From: Pseudoflavitalea sp. G-6-1-2
GTDB taxonomy: Bacteria > Bacteroidota > Bacteroidia > Chitinophagales > Chitinophagaceae
Length of the DNA: 64,000 bases
NCBI RefSeq assembly: GCF_012927185.1
Contig: NZ_JABBGB010000002.1
Location: 1,240,001-1,304,000, forward strand
Reading direction: 5' to 3'
Part shown: in pieces, positions 28,466-36,116 of the stretch
How positions within the stretch are numbered: the stretch's first letter is position 1
Layout of the letters: each line of letters begins with the position of its first letter
The notes under the pieces: generated by a model
Database searches by the model: none
What the model was told of the DNA's origin: nothing
Seen by the model: the letters and a program-made list of their open reading frames with translations, nothing else
Position numbers and translations under genes: made by a program

Positions 28466-28503
28466 TAAACTTATTTTTAGTCTTGTCTAAATTTCTATTT
28501 AGA
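28466..28503 (-). promoter_or_regulatory. Metal-regulator-like operator and -7 box upstream of the TonB receptor
   Basis: Three half-sites lie in a row: TTTAG (28476-28480), TCTAAAT (28486-28492) and ATTTAGA (28497-28503). The last two form a perfect inverted repeat around TTCT, and the first two form a 16-bp near-palindrome like a DtxR/MntR box. On the minus strand TAAGTTTA (28466-28473) is a -7-like box, so the operator lies directly upstream of it in the promoter. The regulator family is inferred. Confidence 0.5.
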
Positions 28504-28653
28504 TAAATATAATTAAATAGTTCAAGGAGCAAAAAATATTTAGGTAAGAAAAGGAAAGAGATTGATTAAAGTCTGGTGAATGAAAGCTAACTGAATGAGT
28601 TAGAAATGAATGCAAAACAAGACTTATTTCATGGGGAGTCCCCTGTACTTCGG

Positions 28654-28815
28654 GGGTGCCCAGTCGCTCGCGAAGTAAGCCCGTACATTCAGCAACACAG
28701 CATGCCTCCAATCTATTCGGGCACTTGCGAAGCAATTCCGAACATACATTAACACGGTATGCCCCGAATCTGCTTGTGCGCTCGCGAAGCAACCTTCAAC
28801 AAACAACAACACAAC
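28654..28815. repeat. R2 tandem repeat, 57-bp period, three units
   Basis: The sub-motif GCGAAG(C/T)AA recurs with its GAAG at 28672, 28729 and 28786, exactly 57 bp apart, and flanking bases agree partly between units. A degenerate fourth unit may follow near 28843. Because 57 is a multiple of three, the minus strand can be read as 19-residue repeats (a CFASA-type unit), but no start signal or complete gene supports real translation. A 21-bp stretch at 28654-28674 is identical to 59865-59885. The 28445-28958 interval otherwise holds the receptor operator and a terminator. Confidence 0.6.
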
Positions 28816-28894
28816 ATCCTCTCGAAACCATTTGAACAGCCTGGAACAAAACTCTACCATAACTCAACAGGAGTGCTCTTCAAAGCAATTGCCG

Positions 28895-28923
28895 AAAACA
28901 AAAGGCCGGCTAAACAGCCGGCC
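28895..28923 (-). terminator. Terminator of the His/Met-rich outer-membrane protein gene
   Basis: GGCCGGCT (28904-28911) and AGCCGGCC (28916-28923) pair around AAAC. On the minus strand a T-rich tract follows (28895-28903). Confidence 0.8.
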
Positions 28924-28958
28924 CCATTTCCAGTATCGGAAATTGCACATAAAGAATA

Positions 28959-30305
28959 TTACCTCATTAACCCAGGACTCACTCTGATAAACACCTGATA
29001 AGCCCATGGATTCTTCCCATAAATGCCTTGCAATGGTTTTTCAGGAAAGTATAAAGTTGCCTGTGTTCCTATCGAGAAATCGGTTTTACCGATGTTGAAG
29101 ATCTTTCTGTTTACACCGAGTGTAACTGCACTCACCGGGAATTTCCCATCATGGCCATACTTATGTTCGTCGAGCACCAGCTCTTCCGTTGATTTCTCCA
29201 CGAACTCATATTTTCCGTAGATGGCATTCTTCTTCCAACTGAATGCAGATTCTGCGAGGAAAGAATGTTCCTGATGATTCTTGTCTACTCTGTTATATCC
29301 CCATACTGCGGCGGAGTTGAGCATCGCGCCATTGCTGAATCTTTTTGCATGGATCACAGAAGCAGTGGTTCTTTTAACGTCTTCATCGGGATGTAAAGGT
29401 TCAGGACTCTTCACAAAACCCTGAGATACCTGCAGGCTAAGTTCTTTGGTAGGATTATAGCTCAAACGCACTGCCCATGAATCGAAACGCATTTTGTCGA
29501 AATTGTAGCGGTCCTCATCCGGTTCGCGGCCAGTGAAGCTGCTACCTTCGAGTTTGAAGTTCTTGTACCGGACACCAAATGTGGCTACTCCGAAAGTGAT
29601 GTGCGTAGCATCCTGCCAGTGGTGACCAAGTGGCGCATCCGGATTGTAGAGGCTCGATGGACGGTGCATGAAAGCTGTACCACCCAGCGCAGGCTCACCG
29701 GGATAACCGAAGTAACCGAATACATCGAGGTCTTTATTAATGGCATGTGAGTAACCTACAGACAACTCAGCAAACATATCGTGCGGGTGCTGACGATCAA
29801 CAAGTGGCTGGCCTTTCCATGTTTCGCCGGATTGGAAGAGCAGCGGATATCCGTTGCCGCCCATGATAGGACGATCGAAGGAAATCATCGCACTCCAACG
29901 GAAAAGGCCTTTCTTACCTACGGCTGTTTGTCCCATTCCCATCACCCAGTTAGGTGCATCGAATTTGTAGCCACCGCGGCTGCCACTTCTGGCGATGTCC
30001 TGATTATTGTAACGGAGAAAGAGATTGCCGTGAAGCATGTACATCCATTTCTTTGTATGGAACATATATCCGTACATCGGTGCATTATCGGGCAGCCAGG
30101 CCGTACCTGAACCGTTGCGGTTCATGCTGAGATTGCGGCTGAAGGCGTGCGACATAATGGAGGGAGAGGAATGATCCATCTGCATAGTGGTGTCCATTGC
30201 TTTTTTAGCGGGCACCGTATCGCGCTGCATGTTATGGTGCTCGTGTTGTGCAGCAGCACCCAACGCAATCAGATTAAAAAGGGCTATCGGTAAAATCTTT
30301 TTCAT
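28959..30305 (-). CDS. Outer-membrane protein with His/Met-rich N-terminus, copper island
   Basis: This 448-residue protein has a signal peptide ending near GAAAQ (residue 19). A potential metal-binding stretch follows, with HEHHNM and later MQMDHSS (residues 20-55). The remainder is a beta-barrel-like region with many short aromatic strands and a terminal strand QVFIRVSP. I do not know a named family for certain. The His/Met cluster and the position 55 bp after copZ suggest an outer-membrane or periplasm-facing role in copper efflux or storage. The ATG at 30305 is preferred; the open frame extends 17 codons further upstream without a signal sequence. Confidence 0.7.
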   Translation of the reverse strand: MKKILPIALFNLIALGAAAQHEHHNMQRDTVPAKKAMDTTMQMDHSSPSIMSHAFSRNLSMNRNGSGTAWLPDNAPMYGYMFHTKKWMYMLHGNLFLRYNNQDIARSGSRGGYKFDAPNWVMGMGQTAVGKKGLFRWSAMISFDRPIMGGNGYPLLFQSGETWKGQPLVDRQHPHDMFAELSVGYSHAINKDLDVFGYFGYPGEPALGGTAFMHRPSSLYNPDAPLGHHWQDATHITFGVATFGVRYKNFKLEGSSFTGREPDEDRYNFDKMRFDSWAVRLSYNPTKELSLQVSQGFVKSPEPLHPDEDVKRTTASVIHAKRFSNGAMLNSAAVWGYNRVDKNHQEHSFLAESAFSWKKNAIYGKYEFVEKSTEELVLDEHKYGHDGKFPVSAVTLGVNRKIFNIGKTDFSIGTQATLYFPEKPLQGIYGKNPWAYQVFIRVSPGLMR

Positions 30306-30360
30306 TGTTTTAGTTCTTTCTGGTGATTCAATTTTTTTCAGGCATTGGGGCTGCAACTGA

Positions 30361-30573
30361 TCAATGCAGATCGGAGATCTGATAGTTGCCGTATTGTTTC
30401 AACGCTTCCTGGAATAATGGAGTGTTGATATGTTTCTCCATGGTGATGGTAACCTGTGGCGCTTCGCGTTTTACTTCTGCGCTGATTACGCCTGGTACCG
30501 ATTCGATGGCCTTTTTAACATTGGCTACACAGCCTGCACAAGTGATTCCTGATACGTTATAAGAGTGTGTCAT
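30361..30573 (-). CDS. CopZ-like heavy-metal-associated domain copper chaperone
   Basis: This 70-residue protein is a single HMA domain with the metal site GITCAGC (Cys12, Cys15) and the beta-alpha-beta-beta-alpha-beta spacing of copper chaperones. It probably binds Cu(I) in the cytoplasm and hands it to the P-type ATPase encoded 0.8 kb upstream. It is followed by the His/Met-rich outer-membrane protein gene. A terminator-like hairpin at 30684-30722 separates it from the upstream araC gene, so it may have its own promoter. Confidence 0.9.
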   Translation of the reverse strand: MTHSYNVSGITCAGCVANVKKAIESVPGVISAEVKREAPQVTITMEKHINTPLFQEALKQYGNYQISDLH

Positions 30574-30683
30574 TTTTGTTTGTTTTAATACCTCAAAGCT
30601 ATGGCGCCATTCTGCCGGACTGTTGTATGATTATGGCTGCGTTTTATACTTAAACAGAATGTTGGGTACGATGTAAAACAACA

Positions 30684-30722
30684 CACCCCATGCCTGTATC
30701 CTTTCGTCTACGGGATGGGGTG
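30684..30722 (-). terminator. Terminator of the copA-araC unit
   Basis: CACCCCAT (30684-30691) pairs with ATGGGGTG (30715-30722), and CCTGTA pairs with TACGGG inside. On the minus strand the stem is followed by TTGTTTTA. Confidence 0.7.
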
Positions 30723-30768
30723 AGGTAAAAATCAAACGATCGTGGCTGCGATCTGCTATTGAAAGTTA

Positions 30769-31338
30769 TCAGTCTTCACTTACTTCGTCGAGCGGCTTTC
30801 TTTTTTCGCCGCGCAATTGTTTGAAATGGCTGGGGGTGAGTCCGGTTACCTTTTTGAACTGACTGCTCAAATGCGCTACGCTGCTGTATCCCAGCTCGTA
30901 GGCGATTTGGGTGAGGCTCATCTCATCGTACACCAGCAATTCTTTTGCCCGCTCTATTTTCTGCAAAATGAAGAATTGCTCAATGGTAATTCCTTCCACT
31001 TCGGAGAACAGTTTGCTGAGCGAAGAGTAATCGCGGTGCAGGCTGCTGCTGAGGAATTCGGAGAGATTCATTTTCTCCAGCTGATCGGGTTCCTGCACCA
31101 GTTTGATGAGGGTGGTCTTCATGCTTTCGATGAGCTGCGAAGAGCGGTCTCCGATCAGTTCGAAACCGAACTCATTCAGTTTTTGTTCGATCTCGCCCAC
31201 CTGTTGGGCAGACGGTTCATCTTTCAGTTCAACTTCTCCGAGTCGCATCACCATTACATTATGTCCTAGTTTTTCCAATTCCGTTTTCACTACCCATTTA
31301 CACCTGTTACAAACCATGTTCTTTATGTGCAATAACAT
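30769..31338 (-). CDS. AraC-family regulator with metal-binding-like N-terminal domain
   Basis: This 189-residue protein joins an N-terminal segment that looks like a heavy-metal-associated fold (residues 1-70, with HIKNMVCNRC giving Cys10 and Cys13) to a C-terminal AraC HTH domain (about 90-180, with LTQIAYELGYSSVAHLSSQF). The CNRC pair in a chaperone-like context suggests direct metal sensing, which is inference. The ATG at 31338 is preferred because it gives an 11-bp gap to copA; an upstream start at 31365 would overlap the end of copA by 16 bp. It directly follows copA, so it probably controls the copper genes. Direct repeats upstream of copA are the candidate binding site. Confidence 0.82.
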   Translation of the reverse strand: MLLHIKNMVCNRCKWVVKTELEKLGHNVMVMRLGEVELKDEPSAQQVGEIEQKLNEFGFELIGDRSSQLIESMKTTLIKLVQEPDQLEKMNLSEFLSSSLHRDYSSLSKLFSEVEGITIEQFFILQKIERAKELLVYDEMSLTQIAYELGYSSVAHLSSQFKKVTGLTPSHFKQLRGEKRKPLDEVSED

Positions 31339-31349
31339 ACTGAGGGATT

Positions 31350-33584
31350 TTAGAATTTCTGCCATTTCAGTCGCAGAGAGTTGCCGATCACACTCACAGA
31401 ACTGAGTGCCATGGCGGCTCCGGCGATCATCGGGTTGAGCAGGAACCCGTTCACAGGATACAGTATACCCGCTGCCAGCGGAATACCGATAAGGTTGTAA
31501 ATGAAAGCCCAGAACAGGTTCTGACGAATCGCTCTTACCGTGCTGCGGCTCAGTGCCAGCGCTTTCGGGATCTGCTGCAGGTCCGATGAGATCAGGCTCA
31601 TGCCTGCGGTATCGATGGCGATATCCGATCCTTTACCCATGGCGATGCTGATATCAGCCTGTGCCAGCGCCTGCGAATCGTTGATGCCATCTCCTACCAT
31701 CGCTACTACTTTGCCCTGCTCTTGCAGTGATTTCACAAAGTTGGCTTTGTCGGCAGGCAGGGCTTCGGCTTTGAAGTTCTGAATGCCTACCTGTGCTGCC
31801 ACTGCTGCGGCGGTCTGCTGGTTATCGCCCGTGAACATATACACATCGATACCCATTTGCTTCAGTGCTTCCACTGCTTTTTTGGAACCGGCTTTCACTT
31901 CGTCGGCGATGGCCAGAATAGCCAGCACTTCGTTATCCTGCGCAAATACGATCACGGTTTTGGCTTCATTGCTCCACTGGTCGGCGGCTGATCTTAATTC
32001 GGCGGGGATGTTCATGTTATCTTCCTTCGCCATTTTGTAGCTGCCGGCCTTGTAGGTGATGTTGCCGTGCTGAGCCAGAATGCCCTTGCCTGTGATGCTT
32101 TCAAAAGAACTTAAAGTTACAGGAGTTGCATTCCTGTCTTTCAGATATTGTACTACAGCTGTTGCCAGCGGATGTTCGGATTGCTGCTCTGCAGAGAGCA
32201 GGATGTTCTCCAGTTCGGGCTGCATGGGTTTTGCTTCGGACTTCCAGATCATATCGGTTACCACTGGCTTTCCGGCTGTAATGGTACCGGTTTTATCGAG
32301 CACGATGGCATTCACTTTATGACCCAGTTCGAGGCTTTCTGCGTCGCGGATAAGGATGCCATGTTCAGCGCCCTTGCCCACTCCTACCATGATGGCGGTT
32401 GGCGTAGCCAGTCCTAACGCACAGGGACAAGCGATTACCAGTACAGTCACCAGTGCGAGCATTCCATGTGTTACAGCGTTCTCACCGCCTGCAATCACCC
32501 ATACCGCAAAAGCTGCAATGGCAATCACAATTACGATGGGTACAAATATGCCTGCGATCTTATCTACCAGTTTCTGCACGGGCGCTTTGGAGCCCTGTGC
32601 TTCCTGCACCATTTTGATGATATTGGCCAGCATGGTCTCGCTGCCTACTTTCTGTGCTTTGAAACGGAAGCTGCCTTTCTGGTTGATGGTTCCCGTGAAC
32701 ACCTGCGCACCCGCTGTTTTATGAACAGCTACGGGCTCGCCGGAGATCATGGATTCATCCACATAAGATTCGCCTTCTTCCACTATTCCGTCTACCGGGA
32801 TCTTTTCTCCTGATCTAACCAGGATAATGTCTCCGGGTTGCACCTGTGCTGCGGGCACTTCAACTGGTTCTCCGTTCTGAATAATCCAGACTGTTTTCGG
32901 CTGCATGCCGATCAGTTTTTTGATAGCAGCGCTGGTATTGCTCTTGGCTCTCTGCTCCAGCAACTTGCCGATCATGATGAATACGATCACTACTGCGCTG
33001 GCTTCGAAGTACACGTGAGCATGAAGTCCGCGGCTATGCCAGTAATGCGGATTCAGGGTGTTGAACACGCTGAACACGTAAGCGATACCGGTACTGAGCG
33101 CTACGAGGGTGTCCATATTGGCCTTGCCCATCTTCGCCTGCTTCCATGCGTTGATAAAAAAAGATCTTCCGAATACAAACAATACCGGAGTGGTGAGGGC
33201 CCACATGATGTAGTTGCCGTAGGGCATATCCATGAAGATCATGCCGATCACTGCCACCGGTATGGTGAGTAAAGCAGCTGCAAGCGTTTTCTTTTGCAGC
33301 TGCTTATATGATGATGCCTGGATAGCTTCCTGCTTTTCCGTGGCATTCTCTTCGTCGATGATCAGGTCGTACCCGATACTGCGGATCACCTGCTGCATGG
33401 CTGCTGTATCGATCTTTGCGGGATCGAACACCACTTTTACAGAGGATGATGCAAAATTTACTCCTGCCTCCTGAACGCCTTCCTGTGCTGCCAGCATCGA
33501 CTCCACGCTTACTGCGCAGGCTGCGCAGCTCATGCCCGTTACGGGTAACACTTTGCTGATGGTTGATTGTGTTGCGGTTTCCAT
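31350..33584 (-). CDS. copA: Copper-translocating P-type ATPase CopA
   Basis: This 744-residue ATPase has one N-terminal HMA domain with GMSCAAC (Cys20, Cys23) and eight predicted membrane helices. The transport-site CPC lies in VIACPCALGLATPT, the phosphorylation site is DKTGTITAGKP, an HP-type loop contains SEHPLATA, and the hinge is MVGDGINDSQALA. These are the hallmarks of a Cu(I) exporter in the inner membrane. Only one N-terminal HMA is present where some homologues have two. It is followed by the AraC-type gene and preceded by a promoter with direct repeats. The copper assignment follows from the CPC site and the neighbourhood. Confidence 0.96.
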   Translation of the reverse strand: METATQSTISKVLPVTGMSCAACAVSVESMLAAQEGVQEAGVNFASSSVKVVFDPAKIDTAAMQQVIRSIGYDLIIDEENATEKQEAIQASSYKQLQKKTLAAALLTIPVAVIGMIFMDMPYGNYIMWALTTPVLFVFGRSFFINAWKQAKMGKANMDTLVALSTGIAYVFSVFNTLNPHYWHSRGLHAHVYFEASAVVIVFIMIGKLLEQRAKSNTSAAIKKLIGMQPKTVWIIQNGEPVEVPAAQVQPGDIILVRSGEKIPVDGIVEEGESYVDESMISGEPVAVHKTAGAQVFTGTINQKGSFRFKAQKVGSETMLANIIKMVQEAQGSKAPVQKLVDKIAGIFVPIVIVIAIAAFAVWVIAGGENAVTHGMLALVTVLVIACPCALGLATPTAIMVGVGKGAEHGILIRDAESLELGHKVNAIVLDKTGTITAGKPVVTDMIWKSEAKPMQPELENILLSAEQQSEHPLATAVVQYLKDRNATPVTLSSFESITGKGILAQHGNITYKAGSYKMAKEDNMNIPAELRSAADQWSNEAKTVIVFAQDNEVLAILAIADEVKAGSKKAVEALKQMGIDVYMFTGDNQQTAAAVAAQVGIQNFKAEALPADKANFVKSLQEQGKVVAMVGDGINDSQALAQADISIAMGKGSDIAIDTAGMSLISSDLQQIPKALALSRSTVRAIRQNLFWAFIYNLIGIPLAAGILYPVNGFLLNPMIAGAAMALSSVSVIGNSLRLKWQKF

Positions 33585-33603
33585 GATGATAAAATTGATA
33601 CCA

Positions 33604-33611
33604 CAAAATTA
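33604..33611 (-). promoter_or_regulatory. copA promoter -7 box
   Basis: On the minus strand this reads TAATTTTG, matching TAnnTTTG, 20 bp before the copA start codon. Confidence 0.6.
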
Positions 33612-33631
33612 TCACACATCGCCCCCGCGGC

Positions 33632-33664
33632 TGTTACACAATTACCGGAACTGTTTACACAATT
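33632..33664. promoter_or_regulatory. Direct repeats upstream of the copA promoter
   Basis: TGTTACACAATT (33632-33643) and TGTTTACACAATT (33652-33664) repeat with a period of 20-21 bp, two helical turns, as AraC-family activators prefer. They lie at and just upstream of the expected -33 position of copA. The second unit includes the palindrome ACACAATTGTGT (33657-33668). Confidence 0.5.
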
Positions 33665-33670
33665 GTGTGC

Positions 33671-34531
33671 TTAACGCTTCTTTTTCAGCGCATTGAGAAA
33701 TACGTATTCGAAACTTACCTGCAAACGGTTATTGCTCATCCGGTACATATCGCTATGCCTGTTCAGCTCAAAGCGGTAACCGGCATTCAGCTTGGCCGTA
33801 CTGTTGAAAATGAACTGGATGGCAGGGGCCAGATCGTAATAGAAATAGCGCCTGTCGAGACTCTTCTGACCTATCAATTCAGCATACAGGTTCACGTTAG
33901 TTTGTTTGTAACTGGTGTAATGAACCGGGAACAGCAGGTAGCCTGCACTGATGCTGTAATTGAATGCCTGCTCAGGCCATTTCTCAAACACAGGCTGATG
34001 ATGAAAATCAGGATGCAGCAGTTTGCCCGGTGAAGAACGCTGGAATGTGTAGAGATACCCGAAGGTGCCCGACACGGCCAGTTTATCCCAGAGCTGCGTG
34101 AGTATCACACCACCCTGTACACCACTGTTGTCTCCATCGAGACTCAGCTCATCGAAAGCCATTTCGTTACGGCTGTAGGCTGCTTCTGCAAATGCCGCCA
34201 TCCTGAAATGTTTATGCACTTCATCATTGGAAAAGAAACGGTACTTGGTGTAGAGCTTTGCACTTTCCCAACGCAGGTTCTTCGAATACATATCCGAGAG
34301 CGTGGTTGATCCGCGGAGCATCCATTCTTTACTCAGTCCCAGCATGGCTTCGGCCATATGGCGTTGCTCTATCCGATCTGTATGATCCGAACGGAGAAAT
34401 TTGCCCGTATATTTTGTGCTGATGCTTTTTGCCGGCGGATTGGATGCCGGCTCCGAAAACACATACAATTCCTGTGCTGTGAGTGCATGACCTGTCATGA
34501 GCAATATTGCTCCGAATAAAATTCGCTTCAT
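33671..34531 (-). CDS. Outer-membrane barrel-like protein of unknown function, copper island
   Basis: This 286-residue protein has a signal peptide ending near HALTAQ (residue 20), followed by alternating short strands rich in aromatics and ending in a barrel-like QVSFEYVFL strand. The overall look is a small outer-membrane beta-barrel. I do not recognise a family with a known role. It lies 10 bp after an exported HMA-domain gene and before copA, so it is probably the last gene of a four-gene unit (HYC_CC_PP, two HMA proteins, this barrel). A role in copper export or sensing at the outer membrane is inferred from context only. Confidence 0.65.
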   Translation of the reverse strand: MKRILFGAILLMTGHALTAQELYVFSEPASNPPAKSISTKYTGKFLRSDHTDRIEQRHMAEAMLGLSKEWMLRGSTTLSDMYSKNLRWESAKLYTKYRFFSNDEVHKHFRMAAFAEAAYSRNEMAFDELSLDGDNSGVQGGVILTQLWDKLAVSGTFGYLYTFQRSSPGKLLHPDFHHQPVFEKWPEQAFNYSISAGYLLFPVHYTSYKQTNVNLYAELIGQKSLDRRYFYYDLAPAIQFIFNSTAKLNAGYRFELNRHSDMYRMSNNRLQVSFEYVFLNALKKKR

Positions 34532-34541
34532 ATCCCCTGTG

Positions 34542-35087
34542 TTAGATCGTTACGTGATAAACCCTGCTGTTGGCGGGCATTCCGTCCTTACCACAGCAGT
34601 CTGCGGTTTTGCCGGTTTGCACACAGCTCATTTTTGTGTGACCGCTGATTTTTTTGAACTCTTTGTTGCTCAGAAAATCTTTGTCGGCCAGCACGATGGT
34701 CTGTTCACCATTCAGGGTGCGGGGTTGAATATTCAGGAAATGATAGTTCTTTCCGCTGATCTGCACATGGGCATCGTTCTGCACTTTCACGTTATCGAAT
34801 TGCCCGGTTACACTGAGTTTGGCTACAGAGAAACCTGCATCTTCCACGGCCTTCTTCACTTCGTCGAAGTTTACATCAGCGCCGTCTTTGAAGTTGATGA
34901 GAAAGGTAGAACTTTTGATGTCTACGTCGATGTCTTTAACGAAAGGCAATTGCTCCAGTGAGGTGTTGATAGCCTTGGTACACATGGCGCAGGTTAAACC
35001 TGCTGCCTGCAAACCGGCGCTTTTGAATTGCGCCATGCCCGTAAAAGCCAGCAGTGTGGCCACTGCCAGCATCAATAGCTTTTTCAT
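34542..35087 (-). CDS. Exported protein with heavy-metal-associated domain
   Basis: This 181-residue protein has a signal peptide ending at GMAQ (residue 20). An HMA domain with GLTCAMC (Cys33, Cys36) covers residues 24-95, and a C-terminal extension contains further Cys-rich segments (SCVQTG and ADCCG near residues 155-167). The extra cysteines may form another copper site or a disulphide. The periplasmic location of an HMA domain differs from cytoplasmic CopZ. It starts 27 bp after the preceding HMA gene and is followed by the barrel-like protein gene after 10 bp. Confidence 0.85.
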   Translation of the reverse strand: MKKLLMLAVATLLAFTGMAQFKSAGLQAAGLTCAMCTKAINTSLEQLPFVKDIDVDIKSSTFLINFKDGADVNFDEVKKAVEDAGFSVAKLSVTGQFDNVKVQNDAHVQISGKNYHFLNIQPRTLNGEQTIVLADKDFLSNKEFKKISGHTKMSCVQTGKTADCCGKDGMPANSRVYHVTI

Positions 35088-35114
35088 AACAGAATAATTT
35101 AAACGATGGAATGA

Positions 35115-35585
35115 TTAGTTCTTCTTCACTTCAGGCTGCGCTTCTTTATGGCAGGATGCTTTTGCATCGCCTTCCTTGCTGCAGCATGATTTTTCTTCTT
35201 TCTCATTTCCTGCGTTCAGATTCTTTCCGTCTTTTTTAGCGGCTGGTGTTTCGGGTTTGCGGTCGTACTTGCAGCACTCGTGCAGTTTGTCGTATGCTTC
35301 GTTATTGGCAGTGAAATCCTGCGTATCGTAGCCGGAGGCTGCTATTGATTGCTGAATCTTTTTGTTATCGGTGGATTTAGCATCGAAGCTTACTGCGAGC
35401 ACTTTGGTTTCGGTATTCCAGTTAGCTGTGGTGGCGCCACCTGCGATAGCTGCTTTCTCGATGGTTTTCTTACACATGCCACAGTTGCCCCATACTTTGA
35501 TGGTTTCTTTTTTGGCAGTTTGTGCGTTTACAGCGAAAGAGGCGAATAATACGAATACTGATAAGAAGATTGATTGTGCTTTCAT
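35115..35585 (-). CDS. Exported HMA-like protein with Cys-rich tail
   Basis: This 156-residue protein has a signal peptide ending near AVNAQ (residue 22). The HMA-like domain shows NCGMC (Cys35, Cys38) and a KVLAVSFD strand. The tail carries HECCKYD, KSCCSKEG and ASCHKE within a lysine- and glutamate-rich stretch. The tail looks like a flexible metal-binding arm. The ATG at 35585 is used because the 30 codons upstream in frame show no signal character. It lies between the HYC_CC_PP-type gene and the other exported HMA gene, and is likely periplasmic or outer-membrane associated. Confidence 0.8.
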   Translation of the reverse strand: MKAQSIFLSVFVLFASFAVNAQTAKKETIKVWGNCGMCKKTIEKAAIAGGATTANWNTETKVLAVSFDAKSTDNKKIQQSIAASGYDTQDFTANNEAYDKLHECCKYDRKPETPAAKKDGKNLNAGNEKEEKSCCSKEGDAKASCHKEAQPEVKKN

Positions 35586-35656
35586 GATAGAATCAATTAA
35601 ATAATGAGTAATAAAAGTTGTTGCAAACAAAAAATGCGTGTTTGTACAAACTTGTA

Positions 35657-36043
35657 TCAGACTCTGAAAACACAATTGCGGAGATAGACTGGTGTATCGT
35701 GCTGATCCGGTGGATCGTTACCGGAAGGACTTATCTGAACTGCTTTTGCCGGCGCTTCATCGATCCAGACGATTTCGTAGGGGAGGATGGCCACCGGCAT
35801 CTGAAAATTATGGTCCGCTATGGGAACCAGCTGGTGTGCGTCGTCTACTTTCACCAGTTTGTATTCGGTATGACAGCAGCCTTCCCGCTGTTCCGTCATG
35901 CCGCAGAGGCCGCAGGCGTCATGGTCGTCGTAACCATATTCAACGCTGGCGAGTTTGCCCATACAGTAATGGATGTTCACTGTTATCCCGGAGGTAACAG
36001 TTACATACAAAACGGCTAATATGGCAATAACGGCCTTTTTCAT
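35657..36043 (-). CDS. HYC_CC_PP-family protein
   Basis: This 128-residue exported protein has an N-terminal signal or membrane segment (1-20) and three motifs that give the family its name: NIHYCMGK (His25, Cys27), then CGLCG and EGCCHTE near residues 45-60, and DPPD near residue 110. The family occurs in Bacteroidota next to copper genes; its biochemical role is not known to me. The open frame continues three codons further to a TTG, but the ATG at 36043 is preferred, because the TTG lies in the promoter -7 box. It is the first gene of the copper island's upstream unit. Confidence 0.82.
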   Translation of the reverse strand: MKKAVIAILAVLYVTVTSGITVNIHYCMGKLASVEYGYDDHDACGLCGMTEQREGCCHTEYKLVKVDDAHQLVPIADHNFQMPVAILPYEIVWIDEAPAKAVQISPSGNDPPDQHDTPVYLRNCVFRV

Positions 36044-36049
36044 TCCAAA

Positions 36050-36090
36050 CAAAAATACCCGGAATTTTCTTAAAAAGAAACTCCGGGTAT
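36050..36090 (-). terminator. Terminator of the porin gene whose T-tract is also the next promoter
   Basis: ATACCCGGA (36055-36063) pairs with TCCGGGTAT (36082-36090). On the minus strand the T-run reads TATTTTTG (36050-36057), which is also a full TAnnTTTG -7 box, 6 bp before the HYC_CC_PP start codon. The hairpin ends transcription from the porin gene, and the same bases can start the copper unit. Confidence 0.7.
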
Positions 36091-36116
36091 CAATTAGTTG
36101 ATTTTTAACTTTTTGC

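Noticed and set aside
28499-28860. Minus-strand reading frames of 78-97 codons across R2
   Set aside because: They merely read through the 57-bp repeat, in two overlapping frames, without start signals.
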